A stretch of 64,000 bases of DNA, from the NCBI RefSeq assembly GCF_003951285.1, contig NZ_RXFQ01000004.1, forward strand, positions 350,962 through 414,961. Reading direction: 5' to 3'. Made by a program: the position numbers and the translations under genes. Shown piece by piece: positions 1-6,602 of this stretch (positions are counted from its first letter, which is position 1; each line of letters opens with the position of its first letter). The notes under the pieces were generated by a model, which saw only the letters and a program-made list of their open reading frames with translations, was not told the origin of the DNA and did no database searches. The stretch comes from Variovorax beijingensis. Its GTDB lineage: Bacteria; Pseudomonadota; Gammaproteobacteria; Burkholderiales; Burkholderiaceae_C.

Positions 1-58
1 CTTTTTCTCGCCACAAGTCACTACGTCAAGAAATACTTGCCCGATTAGCTAGTTTTAC

Positions 59-89
59 TTGACTCTATAAGTCTAGTTATTCTAGACTT
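59..89. promoter_or_regulatory. Palindromic operator/promoter region of the prophage early operon
   Basis: A perfect 8-bp inverted repeat AAGTCTAG/CTAGACTT (69-76 and 82-89) with a 5-base spacer lies just after a TTGACT hexamer (59-64). The region is AT-rich compared with what follows, and the first gene of the early operon starts about 40 bases downstream. A dyad over a promoter ahead of phage early genes is the usual place for a repressor operator. The repressor itself would lie off the left edge. A clear -10 at proper spacing is not obvious (TATTCT at 79-84 is only 14 bases from TTGACT), so the promoter part is weak. Confidence 0.45.
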
Positions 90-130
90 TGATCCAAGTG
101 CTGCATCCCGCAGCCACCTTGGAGATGACG

Positions 131-325
131 ATGGCGAAACTTCCCGCGACGCGCAGCTACCGCTGCTTCTTCGTTCCCCGCGATGGCCTCGGCCACCTTG
201 CCCCCTCAGACACCGGCGCACACCCCTTCGTCCAATTGAAGGCTGCGAATGCCGAAGCCGCCCTCATAAGCGCACAACACGTCACCGGGTGCCCGGTTTC
301 GGAAGTCGAGCGCATCGAAGGCTGA
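131..325 (+). CDS. Small prophage protein of unknown function (64 aa)
   Basis: I do not recognise this protein. It begins with a beta-like stretch (YRCFFVPRD) and ends in a helix-like segment (residues 33-46) followed by a short strand, a compact alpha/beta layout seen in many small phage proteins. The ATG at 131 is chosen because a GGAG sits at 121-124 with six bases between; the ATG at 125 directly abuts that site and the TTG at 89 has none. It is the first gene of a rightward series of overlapping small genes and lies just behind the palindrome at 69-89. Confidence 0.55.
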   Translation: MAKLPATRSYRCFFVPRDGLGHLAPSDTGAHPFVQLKAANAEAALISAQHVTGCPVSEVERIEG

Positions 326-329
326 CGCA

Positions 330-680
330 GTGGCCCGCGCTCAAATCAACCACGCCACCGACAGCCGCGCCGCATCGCGCCACGCTGCCACCAGTTCGGC
401 GCGCGTGGACATCTGGATTCGCACCATCGGCCGCCGCCGCCAGGCGTTCTATCGCTGCAGCGCCGCAGGCGTTGCGAACTGGCAAGCCATGGGCGTGCCG
501 CTCGCCAACAAGGCATTGAAGCTCGGCAGCATCAGCCTGCCTGGAATCTCTGACGCGACCGTCGCGGCCTACACGGAGGACGCACTCGCGCACCCGATGG
601 CGGCCGAGTTCGGCGAGCGCGCACGCGCGCTCAGTAGCGAAATCGACACGCTCAACCTCTCGGCGCGGGGTGCGGCATGA
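330..680 (+). CDS. Hypothetical prophage protein (116 aa)
   Basis: Unknown function. The N-terminal 40 residues are rich in Arg, His and Ala; the middle (residues 39-52, with YRCSAAGVANW) and a C-terminal helix (75-105) look folded. There is no signal peptide or membrane segment. The GTG start at 330 has a GAAGG eight bases upstream. The reading frame is favoured over competing frames because its TGA overlaps the ATG of the next gene (ATGA at 677-680), the pattern used throughout this operon. Confidence 0.55.
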   Translation: MARAQINHATDSRAASRHAATSSARVDIWIRTIGRRRQAFYRCSAAGVANWQAMGVPLANKALKLGSISLPGISDATVAAYTEDALAHPMAAEFGERARALSSEIDTLNLSARGAA

Positions 681-871
681 ACGCGGCATTCAAAGCGAGC
701 CCACTCAGCATCGCCGAGACAAAGGCGAACTTGGCGGCAGCGCAAGCAGCCGCAGCCATCGCGCAGGCCATCGCTGCCTACCAAGCAGCCGGCTACGGCT
801 CTCTCGTGACTCAGCCGCTCCATGAGGCTCTGGCACACGTCAATCACTCGATCCGCGAGGTGAAGCCGTGA
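677..871 (+). CDS. Small Ala-rich helical prophage protein (64 aa)
   Basis: Unknown function. Residues 10-40 form an Ala/Gln-rich amphipathic-looking helix, followed by a second short helix (47-60). No Cys, signal peptide or membrane segment is seen. It is translationally coupled at both ends: its ATG overlaps the preceding stop by four bases and its TGA overlaps the GTG of the next gene (GTGA at 868-871). That coupling, rather than similarity, is the main support. Confidence 0.5.
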   Translation: MNAAFKASPLSIAETKANLAAAQAAAAIAQAIAAYQAAGYGSLVTQPLHEALAHVNHSIREVKP

Positions 872-1092
872 GCGTGTCGAATGAAGAAATCGGCGCGCTC
901 CTGCGGAGGGCTGACGCCCTCAAAGACCAAGACGGCGCCTCGGAGTCGGTGCGGGCGTTTTGGCGCGGCTACGCCAAGGGCCTTCGCGATCTGCAATCGG
1001 GTGCAGCGAAGAAGGCGGCAGCAAAGGACTCAGTGGCCCAGCAAACCGCGAGCGGTCCGGTCCTCGGCAACGGGGGAGACGAAGCGGCATGA
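868..1092 (+). CDS. Small prophage protein (74 aa)
   Basis: Unknown function. The N-terminal half (residues 4-43) is predicted helical with a charged pattern; the C-terminal 30 residues are Ala/Lys/Gly-rich and probably flexible. The GTG start overlaps the previous stop as GTGA, and its own TGA overlaps the ATG of the next gene at 1089-1092. Both overlaps indicate one co-translated early operon. Confidence 0.5.
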   Translation: MSVSNEEIGALLRRADALKDQDGASESVRAFWRGYAKGLRDLQSGAAKKAAAKDSVAQQTASGPVLGNGGDEAA

Positions 1093-1361
1093 CGTTCCTG
1101 TTCCGCTGCCCCGAATGCCGCACGCGTCGCCGCAGCCACGGCCTGTTCACGCAACATCTGCGCGAAACCGGCCATCGTCTGTGCCGGTGCGGCGGCTACC
1201 ACTACGAGCACCGCCCGGGTTCTCCGTTTTGCGAGCGCAATCCCATGAGTGTGGCGCTACTCGCGAGTCGCTATGGAGCCTCTGACGAAGAGGTGACCGA
1301 CATTGCGCTCGAAGTCGTTCTGACCACACGCAGGCGCAGTGCCCTGCACTGCCCTTTCTGA
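1089..1361 (+). CDS. Prophage zinc-finger-like protein (90 aa)
   Basis: The N-terminus carries Cys7-x2-Cys10-x12-His23-x5-His29, the spacing of a classical C2H2 zinc finger, followed by Cys32, Cys34, His38, His41 and Cys48, which could bind a second metal. The first 35 residues are strongly basic (many Arg), as expected for nucleic-acid contact. The C-terminal 40 residues include an acidic helix (63-76). It is coupled to the previous gene by ATGA. A DNA-binding or nuclease-accessory role is inference; the metal ligands are visible in the sequence. Confidence 0.55.
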   Translation: MTFLFRCPECRTRRRSHGLFTQHLRETGHRLCRCGGYHYEHRPGSPFCERNPMSVALLASRYGASDEEVTDIALEVVLTTRRRSALHCPF

Positions 1362-1370
1362 AAGGCCGGC

Positions 1371-1532
1371 ATGCGCTCGACCTCATTCCAAGAAACCGGC
1401 GTTGGCCTCATGAGGACTTCGCCCGTCAGGCCCATCTCGGGCTTCCTCGCGACCGCTGCCGCGCTGGCGGTCTTCATCGTCCTACCCATCGTGCTTGCCG
1501 CGATGTGTGTCTACGGCTGGAGCACACCATGA
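1371..1532 (+). CDS. Single-span small membrane protein (53 aa)
   Basis: A short gene supported by context: ATG at 1371, 53 codons, and a TGA that overlaps the next ATG (ATGA, 1529-1532). Residues 24-48 form one clear hydrophobic membrane span after a 20-residue polar, Arg-containing N-terminus, predicting an N-in orientation. Function is unknown; small single-span proteins in phage early regions include lysis-timing, exclusion and host-takeover factors, but nothing here distinguishes them. Confidence 0.5.
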   Translation: MRSTSFQETGVGLMRTSPVRPISGFLATAAALAVFIVLPIVLAAMCVYGWSTP

Positions 1533-1696
1533 TCGTGATCGTTTCCCCTCGCCCGCGGCGCCCCAAGCAGCCGCAACAAACCGGACCCATCGGCGGCCTT
1601 GCCGACAGCCGCTTCCACTACACGCCGAGCGTCGCCACCGACATCCGCAAGACTTTCAAGCGCATCCGCGCCGAGCAGCGAGGTGCGCGGCCATGA
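1529..1696 (+). CDS. Small basic prophage protein (55 aa)
   Basis: A highly basic protein with a Pro/Arg/Lys/Gln-rich N-terminus (residues 7-19) and a C-terminal basic helix (43-55). No known domain is recognised. It overlaps its neighbours on both sides by four bases (ATGA at 1529-1532 and at 1693-1696), which supports frame and start. Nucleic-acid binding is possible from charge alone. Confidence 0.5.
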   Translation: MIVIVSPRPRRPKQPQQTGPIGGLADSRFHYTPSVATDIRKTFKRIRAEQRGARP

Positions 1697-2034
1697 CGAC
1701 CACGACCACCGGCGTTTTCTTCGTCGGCAAGGACCGCCCAGGCCGTCCCGCAGTCAGCGAACACAAGTCCGACGCGGGCGAATTCGTCCTGAAGATGCGA
1801 GTCGTCGACAACCAAGGGCCGCGCGCCGTCGAGGTCTATGTGACTCGCTGGGTCGGCCAGGCCGCCGCAGCGTGGCGCGCTCAGCATCGCGACCTAAAGG
1901 CCGGCGACGCGCTGCGCCTGGTGCTCACCAATCCACGCGCGATGCCCGGCGCCATGTCGCCTGAAACGCACGCCGCCATCTCTTCGTGCGAGCTGCTGCC
2001 GGCGCGCGCCTCAGCGGCCACACAAGCCGCCTAG
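1693..2034 (+). CDS. Hypothetical prophage protein, possibly OB-fold/SSB-like (113 aa)
   Basis: The protein alternates short hydrophobic strands (VFFVGK, FVLKMRVVD, AVEVYVTRWVG, LRLVLTN) with a helix at 57-68 and a flexible C-terminal tail. This five-strand pattern with an internal helix, plus an acidic-poor tail, resembles phage single-stranded-DNA-binding proteins, but I see no diagnostic motif, so this is a structural guess. The ATG overlaps the previous stop. It sits just before the nucleotide kinase, in keeping with a DNA-metabolism block. Confidence 0.5.
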   Translation: MTTTTTGVFFVGKDRPGRPAVSEHKSDAGEFVLKMRVVDNQGPRAVEVYVTRWVGQAAAAWRAQHRDLKAGDALRLVLTNPRAMPGAMSPETHAAISSCELLPARASAATQAA

Positions 2035-2056
2035 CCACCTCCCCACCACCGCAACC

Positions 2057-2785
2057 ATGACCCTCGTTCCGCCCCCGGTGAAGCGCCCTGCCCTTCACCA
2101 TCTCATCGCCCTCACTGGCCATGCCGGCGTCGGCAAAGACACCGTGGCCGACTTGCTCGTCGCGCATGCGCGCTTTCGCAAACTCGCATTCGCGGACGCA
2201 CTGCGCGGCGAGATCTCCCACGCCTTCAATCTCTCACACGACGACCTCACGAACCCGAATCTGAAGAACGTTCCGACCGTCGCGCTGCGCATGCGACATG
2301 CACCGCGCGACTTCCTCGCGGCCGTGGTCTTGTCGCTGTCCGCGGCGGCACCCGACCATCGCACTCCGCTCAGCGATGCATGGCTCGACGAGCCGCGCAG
2401 CCCACGGCAGATCATGCAATGGTGGGGCACTGAGTATCGGCGCGCGCAGTCGCCGCGCTACTGGACCGAGCAGCTGATGAAGCGGCTCATCTACTACCGC
2501 CGGGAAGGAGAAACACGCTTTGCTGTCACCGATGTGCGCTTCGACAATGAAGCGCATGCGCTGCGCATGGCGGGCGCCGTGCTTTGGCAAGTGGTCCGTC
2601 CCGGCCACACCGGCGGCGCAGAGGGTGCGCACATCAGCGCCACGGACGGGAGCCGGTTCAATCCCGAGGTGGTTGTCGCCAACACCGGCGATGTGCGCCA
2701 TCTTCAAGGACTGGTGCTCAGTGAGTTTGTAGCGCGAGACTTCGGCCTCGACCGTGCAACCGTTCAACTGACGGTGAGCGCATGA
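2057..2785 (+). CDS. Deoxynucleoside monophosphate kinase, phage type
   Basis: Residues 18-30 contain the P-loop LTGHAGVGKDTVA, the GxxGxGKDT form typical of phage dNMP kinases (T4 gp1-like family), which phosphorylate dNMPs, sometimes modified ones, to dNDPs. The 242-residue length fits. A later segment with FAVTDVRFDNEA (about 155-166) matches the family's conserved nucleotide-handling region. Its stop overlaps the ATG of the methyltransferase gene by four bases, so the two are translationally coupled. Strong family call; which dNMP it uses cannot be told. Confidence 0.85.
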   Translation: MTLVPPPVKRPALHHLIALTGHAGVGKDTVADLLVAHARFRKLAFADALRGEISHAFNLSHDDLTNPNLKNVPTVALRMRHAPRDFLAAVVLSLSAAAPDHRTPLSDAWLDEPRSPRQIMQWWGTEYRRAQSPRYWTEQLMKRLIYYRREGETRFAVTDVRFDNEAHALRMAGAVLWQVVRPGHTGGAEGAHISATDGSRFNPEVVVANTGDVRHLQGLVLSEFVARDFGLDRATVQLTVSA

Positions 2786-3696
2786 GAGCTGTTGACCTTT
2801 TCGCAGGTGCGGGCGGCTTCTCGACCGGCGCCAAGCAGGCAGGTTGCACCGTTGTATGGGCGGCCAATCACTGGCGGGCCGCTGTAGACATCCACGCGGC
2901 CAACCATCCCGAAACCGCCCACGCATGCCAGGATCTGCAGCAGGCCGATTGGCGGGATGTGCCGGCACACGACATATTGCTCGCCTCGCCGGCATGCCAG
3001 GGCCACACGTCGGCGCGCGGGAAGGAAAAGCCACACCACGATGCCCAACGCAGTACGGCGTGGGCCGTGGTGTCTGCACTCGAGTACCACCGCCCGCCGG
3101 TGGCAGTCGCTGAGAACGTAATCGAATTCCTGAATTGGGCACTGTTCCCGGCGTGGCGCCACGCAATGGAAGCCCTCGGCTATTCGCTGGCTCCGCACAT
3201 CATTGATTCCGCGGACCACGGCGTGCCGCAGCATCGCCGCCGGGCCTTCATCGTTTGCTCCCGCAGCAAAAATCCTCTGCAGCTTCGCCTTGCGCCGCGC
3301 GCCCATATCGGCGCCGACAAGATCATCAACTTTGGCTCGGGCAAGTGGTCCGACATCGAACGGCCGGGCCGTTCTGCCGCGACTCTCGCGCGCGTCGCCG
3401 CCGGCCGGGCTCGCTTCGGCGAGCGATTCCTGATGCCGTACTACGGTAGTGGCTCGGGCCTCACCGGTCGCTGCCTGTCGCGTCCGCTGGGAACCGTTAC
3501 GACCGTAGACCGCTGGGCGGTGGTCGATGGCCCACGCATGCGGATGCTCACGGCGGCCGAGAACCGCGATGCCATGGGATTCCCCGAAACCTACCAGCTC
3601 CCCGCACAGCACCGCCAGGCGGTGCACATGCTCGGCAATGCCGTTTGCCCGCCCGTCGCGCGAGACGTGATCGCCGCCGTCTTGGAGACAGTGTGA
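2782..3696 (+). CDS. C5-cytosine DNA methyltransferase (prophage, orphan)
   Basis: Ten-motif C5-MTase layout: motif I DLFAGAGGFSTG (5-16), motif IV with catalytic Cys72, motif VI ENV (111-113), motif VIII QHRRRAF (150-156), a target-recognition stretch of about 100 residues, motif IX (RPLGTVTTVDRW) and motif X (LGNAV). It transfers a methyl group from SAM to cytosine C5. Motif IV reads SPACQ rather than the usual PPCQ/FPCQ, so Ala precedes the nucleophile. No restriction endonuclease gene is adjacent, so it is an orphan enzyme, probably protecting phage DNA or regulating it. Coupled to the dNMP kinase (ATGA overlap). Confidence 0.88.
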   Translation: MRAVDLFAGAGGFSTGAKQAGCTVVWAANHWRAAVDIHAANHPETAHACQDLQQADWRDVPAHDILLASPACQGHTSARGKEKPHHDAQRSTAWAVVSALEYHRPPVAVAENVIEFLNWALFPAWRHAMEALGYSLAPHIIDSADHGVPQHRRRAFIVCSRSKNPLQLRLAPRAHIGADKIINFGSGKWSDIERPGRSAATLARVAAGRARFGERFLMPYYGSGSGLTGRCLSRPLGTVTTVDRWAVVDGPRMRMLTAAENRDAMGFPETYQLPAQHRQAVHMLGNAVCPPVARDVIAAVLETV

Positions 3697-3755
3697 ACCG
3701 CATCAGCCGTCGCACCAGTACACAGATGCTTGAACATCGGCGCTACTCCAGCGCC

Positions 3756-4421
3756 CTACCCCGCACGCCTTTTAAGGTCCGGGTGCCCGCGCGAATAGAC
3801 AACACGCCCGCTCTGAAACGTGTTGGTCACCAACATGAAGTGACCACCGATGCTTCCGAGCGAGCCCTCGACAATTTCTTCCGCATGCTCAACAGCAGTA
3901 AGGAGCACGTTCAGATATTTCTCGCGAGTGTCCCACGCACGCTCGGACAGAGTTTCAGCAGCCCTCGCAATCGTTTCTTCGTGCGTACGGAATGTCTGCG
4001 CCAACGTCTCGACCGCATGAAAGGATGGCCAATCGGGGAAATCCAAAGGAGCGATTCGCATCAAGCTCTTGAGTTGAGAGTCAAAGTCCGCAAGCTCCTT
4101 TCGCACGGGGACGCCCGCCAGCTGCACGAATTCGTGCAGCAAATACTCAACAATGACACGGCAGTTGAAGAGCGCCCCGCCAATGATCTGCAGACGCCGA
4201 ATTTGCTCCAGACGGGCCGCTTCCGCTTGATGCACTTTCTGCTGCAATTGTTGCCAAACAACCGCGATAGCGGCAGCGACGATTGCAACGGCCGCAGTTC
4301 CAGCTTGGGCCCATGCCGCCCAGTCACTAGGCGTGCTCGGTCGGTGCCTGAAGAAGACCACAACAAGCGCTGTTGCACAAAGCAGTGCGCCACCGGCCGC
4401 AAAGTAATAGAACTTTTTCAA
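3756..4421 (-). CDS. Two-TM membrane protein, inverted gene in prophage (possible moron)
   Basis: Runs opposite to the early operon. The TTG start is supported by a full GGAGGT six bases upstream on the minus strand (4428-4433). Residues 5-24 and 36-56 are membrane spans, followed by a 165-residue soluble region beginning with a Gln/Ala-rich coiled coil (57-75). Its codon use is visibly less GC-rich than that of flanking genes. No family is recognised. An inverted, compositionally distinct gene between the methyltransferase and the integrase block is typical of lysogenic-conversion (moron) genes; an anti-phage role is inference. Confidence 0.6.
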   Translation of the reverse strand: MKKFYYFAAGGALLCATALVVVFFRHRPSTPSDWAAWAQAGTAAVAIVAAAIAVVWQQLQQKVHQAEAARLEQIRRLQIIGGALFNCRVIVEYLLHEFVQLAGVPVRKELADFDSQLKSLMRIAPLDFPDWPSFHAVETLAQTFRTHEETIARAAETLSERAWDTREKYLNVLLTAVEHAEEIVEGSLGSIGGHFMLVTNTFQSGRVVYSRGHPDLKRRAG

Positions 4422-4513
4422 TGCTTCACCTCCAGCGGAGAAGTATGCAGGAAGGTCCCAACTGCCTCCGGGGGTGTGCCAGGGCGCCGAACGGCGAACG
4501 GAGGGCTGAAACG

Positions 4514-4750
4514 ATGAGCCTTACAGTTGACGTGCCCGGCGCGGCCGAGCTGCTGAAAATCCACCCGGAGACGGTGAAAAAGATGATCCACAAGGGTGAA
4601 TTGCCCGCCGCGCAGGTCGGCCGCGCCTACGTGATGATGACAAAGGACGTGCTCGAATTCATCGAGAACGCCGTGATTCGCGAGACCGCCGCTCGGATGC
4701 GCCGACCGTCGAAATCACCAAAGGCGCGTCGCCAGGTCGCTACCTCGTAG
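4514..4750 (+). CDS. Excisionase-family HTH DNA-binding protein
   Basis: The first 50 residues form a winged-helix/MerR-like domain: VPGAAELLKIHPETVKKMIHK is the helix-turn-helix and the following GELPAAQVGRAYVM is the wing, as in the 'helix-turn-helix, excisionase family' group. The C-terminus is basic. It likely binds the attachment region and steers the integrase toward excision. Its 3' end overlaps the convergent integrase gene by 36 bases, an arrangement that fits an Int/Xis pair. A role in transcription rather than excision remains possible. Confidence 0.7.
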   Translation: MSLTVDVPGAAELLKIHPETVKKMIHKGELPAAQVGRAYVMMTKDVLEFIENAVIRETAARMRRPSKSPKARRQVATS

Positions 4751-5839
4751 ATTGGCGTACCGCATCATCATGCGGTGCGACTTGTGGCCGGTGATTTTCA
4801 TGATCTGCGTTTCTGAAAGCGTCGTCTTCTCGAAGAGCCGGCTCGTCGCCTCATGCCGTAGATCATGAAAAGTTAGATTCGGGCACTCGGCTGCTTCGAA
4901 AATTCCGACATAGAGCTTCGAAAGATAGTCCGTGGTTTTGTGAAGTTTTTTGGGACTAGTGTCGCCGTCCCACCACGGAAAAAGAACATCCCGCCCCTTC
5001 GCGCCCGCGGCGGTCCGTAGTTCGAGGTATGCCGTCAGCGTCGCCACCGCGACACTCGACAACGGAACTTGTCGCTTGTCTCCGTTCTTCGTCTTGTCGA
5101 GAAACGCGGTGCGCTTTGCGAGGTCGACCTGATCCAGCGTCAGCGTATACATCTCGCGCATCCGCATGGCCGATTCGACGGCTAGCACGAACATGCACCA
5201 CAGGGCCTTAGGGTCATCGAGCGAAAGAGGACGCTGCTTGCGGGGCAGCACGCCCGACACGATGACGGCCGACACCTTTTCGAACTCGCCTGGTTCAAGC
5301 CGCCTATCCCGCTCCACATCGACGCGCGCCTCGCCGGCGATAGCCGCATCGGTCTTCGTGTACTGCGCGTAGCCTTCCGGGAGGGTGCGCAGGGGATGGT
5401 CGGGCAGCAGGACATGTCCTTTCCGCATTCCCCAGTCAGTGCAACGCGCCAGCGCACCAACCTTCGCGCGGATCGTAGCCGGCGCTAACTTGTCGATGCG
5501 CTTCATCTCGGAAATCCAGTCATCGACCCAACCCGCGTCGATGCTGGTCAGCCGTGTGGTTCCCCTCGATTTGATGATGGTTCCGAGCGCAGCACGATCT
5601 TTCTCCTTCGGATGCGCGTCGCGCTCATATTCGCGCACAAGGTCGGCGATAGTGACGATGCGGGAAGGAGCCTGCAGTTCGGTTGGCACGATGCCTTTGT
5701 CGAGCAGCTTCTCGACCTTGGCGACGAAGGCGTCACCCTCTTTTTCATCGGCGAAGGTGAGATAGATCGGCTTGTCGAGAAGCCCAGCCCGCTTGATGAC
5801 GTATTCCCACCCGTTCGGCCGCTGCCTTTTTCCCGCCAT
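4715..5839 (-). CDS. Tyrosine-recombinase integrase
   Basis: A 374-residue phage-type integrase: N-terminal arm-binding region (1-55), SAM-like core-binding domain (60-160) and catalytic domain (180-374). Catalytic residues visible are Arg226, Lys251 (hairpin TKNGDKRQV), His325 and Arg328 (FHDLRHEA), His352 (GHKSH) and nucleophile Tyr361 (MMMRYANL). The ATG at 5839 is preferred over 5857 because GGAG lies six bases upstream. It points away from tRNA-Val 170 bases to the right, the normal geometry for an element inserted in a tRNA gene. All six active-site residues are present, so it is probably functional. Confidence 0.93.
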   Translation of the reverse strand: MAGKRQRPNGWEYVIKRAGLLDKPIYLTFADEKEGDAFVAKVEKLLDKGIVPTELQAPSRIVTIADLVREYERDAHPKEKDRAALGTIIKSRGTTRLTSIDAGWVDDWISEMKRIDKLAPATIRAKVGALARCTDWGMRKGHVLLPDHPLRTLPEGYAQYTKTDAAIAGEARVDVERDRRLEPGEFEKVSAVIVSGVLPRKQRPLSLDDPKALWCMFVLAVESAMRMREMYTLTLDQVDLAKRTAFLDKTKNGDKRQVPLSSVAVATLTAYLELRTAAGAKGRDVLFPWWDGDTSPKKLHKTTDYLSKLYVGIFEAAECPNLTFHDLRHEATSRLFEKTTLSETQIMKITGHKSHRMMMRYANLRGSDLATRLW

Positions 5840-5892
5840 ATCTGCTCCAATTTTCAACCGCGAAGCTACGCACTTTACGCGATTAGGACGGG

Positions 5893-5952
5893 TGGCAGAT
5901 CACTGTTTTTGGTTGGCAAAGGCTGTTCTAGACTGCGATAAAAGCTGGCAAA
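5893..5952. promoter_or_regulatory. Probable integrase arm-type sites in attP-derived DNA
   Basis: Three same-direction copies of TGGCA(A/G)A occur at 5893-5899, 5914-5920 and 5946-5952, between the integrase gene and the tRNA. Short direct repeats beside the core site are the usual form of integrase arm-binding or Xis-binding sites. A nine-base TTCTAGACT at 5926-5934 recurs at 80-88 within the early palindrome. Assignment rests on position and repetition only. Confidence 0.35.
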
Positions 5953-5960
5953 CAGACAAA

Positions 5961-5990
5961 GAAAAAGGGCTTAGATCGCTCTAAGCCCTT
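5961..5990 (-). terminator. Rho-independent terminator after tRNA-Val
   Basis: Read on the minus strand, an 11-bp perfect stem (AAGGGCTTAGA pairing 5965-5975 with 5980-5990, loop of four) is followed by TTTTTC. It lies 20 bases beyond the CCA end of tRNA-Val and would end the hupB/tRNA transcript and shield the integrase from it. Whether it is chromosomal DNA carried in the att core or part of the element cannot be decided here. Confidence 0.8.
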
Positions 5991-6009
5991 GATTTCATTG
6001 AGTTTCGGG

Positions 6010-6055
6010 TGGTGGGTGCTGAGGGGCTCGAACCCCCGACCTACGCCTTGTAAGG
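6010..6055. other. Probable attachment-site junction (att) in tRNA-Val 3' half
   Basis: The 3' half of the tRNA gene (anticodon arm to CCA) faces the integrase. Tyrosine integrases commonly use this part of tRNA genes and regenerate it, so one att core should lie here and its copy at the other end of the element, outside the window. The exact core cannot be defined without the second copy. Confidence 0.5.
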
Positions 6056-6085
6056 GCGCCGCTCTACCAGCTGAGCTAAGCACCC
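6010..6085 (-). tRNA. tRNA-Val (anticodon TAC)
   Basis: A complete 76-nt cloverleaf on the minus strand: acceptor GGGTGCT paired with AGCACCC, D-arm GCTC..GAGC, anticodon stem GCGCC/GGCGT around CTTACAA with anticodon TAC, T-arm GGGGG TTCGAGC CCCTC, then A and an encoded CCA. It reads GUA (and other Val) codons. It lies 29 bases downstream of hupB on the same strand and is intact despite the adjacent integrated element. Confidence 0.96.
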
Positions 6086-6114
6086 CACCGGGAATACTCT
6101 CCGTAGTCTACGTC

Positions 6115-6387
6115 TTAATTCAGCGCGTCTTTCAACGCCTTGCCCGGACGGAACTTCGGAATCTTGGCGGCCTTGATTTTAATCGCGTCACCGGTGCGTG
6201 GATTGCGGCCGGTGCGGGCGGCCCTTTTACCGACTGCGAAAGTGCCGAAACCGACCAGCGACACCGAGCCGCCTTTTTTGAGCGTGGTACGAATGGCGCC
6301 GATGGTGGATTCCAGCGCGCGGGTGGCGGCTGCCTTGGAAATATCGGCGTTCTTTGCGATGTGCTCAATCAGTTCGGTCTTGTTCAC
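6115..6387 (-). CDS. hupB: DNA-binding protein HU-beta
   Basis: A 90-residue DNABII protein that bends and compacts DNA. The signature [21 protein letters not shown] region (about 46-66) is the DNA-gripping beta arm; the C-terminus [14 protein letters not shown] is typical. It starts with GTG at 6387, with AGGGG five bases upstream, giving the standard [12 protein letters not shown]-terminus; an upstream ATG extension to 6537 would add 50 non-homologous residues and run through the promoter. It has its own promoter (6509-6537) and is followed by tRNA-Val. Confidence 0.95.
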   Translation of the reverse strand: MNKTELIEHIAKNADISKAAATRALESTIGAIRTTLKKGGSVSLVGFGTFAVGKRAARTGRNPRTGDAIKIKAAKIPKFRPGKALKDALN

Positions 6388-6508
6388 AAGGGCCCCTTGT
6401 AGAAGAAATAAAGTTGGTCGGCTTTCGTCAGCTGCGAGCTGGCCGCGAAATGACGCGGCTCGACAAGCCTGGCAGGACTGACGCCTCGGCAGCGCGCTGC
6501 CAGCGAGG

Positions 6509-6537
6509 ATTACAACCACTGGTCTGCAGGGTGTCAA
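6509..6537 (-). promoter_or_regulatory. Sigma-70 promoter of hupB
   Basis: On the minus strand a consensus TTGACA (6532-6537) is followed after exactly 17 bases by TGTAAT (6509-6514), five of six matches to the -10 consensus. Transcription would begin near 6502, leaving a leader of about 115 nt before the GTG of hupB. It lies in the 215-base gap after the dehydrogenase gene, so hupB need not depend on upstream transcription. Confidence 0.75.
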
Positions 6538-6602
6538 TACGACACGAGGCCGTGCAGAACAGCGGAGCGCGCGATTTTAGGGGCGTTTCGTGAAGTCGAA
6601 TT

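Noticed and set aside
2782..3696. A restriction-modification system around the methyltransferase
   Set aside because: No endonuclease-like gene is adjacent; neighbours are a nucleotide kinase and a membrane protein, so it is treated as an orphan phage enzyme.
3645..4517. A 290-codon plus-strand frame across the inverted prophage gene
   Set aside because: It starts inside the methyltransferase gene, lacks a ribosome site, and the minus-strand frame has a strong Shine-Dalgarno and two clear membrane spans.
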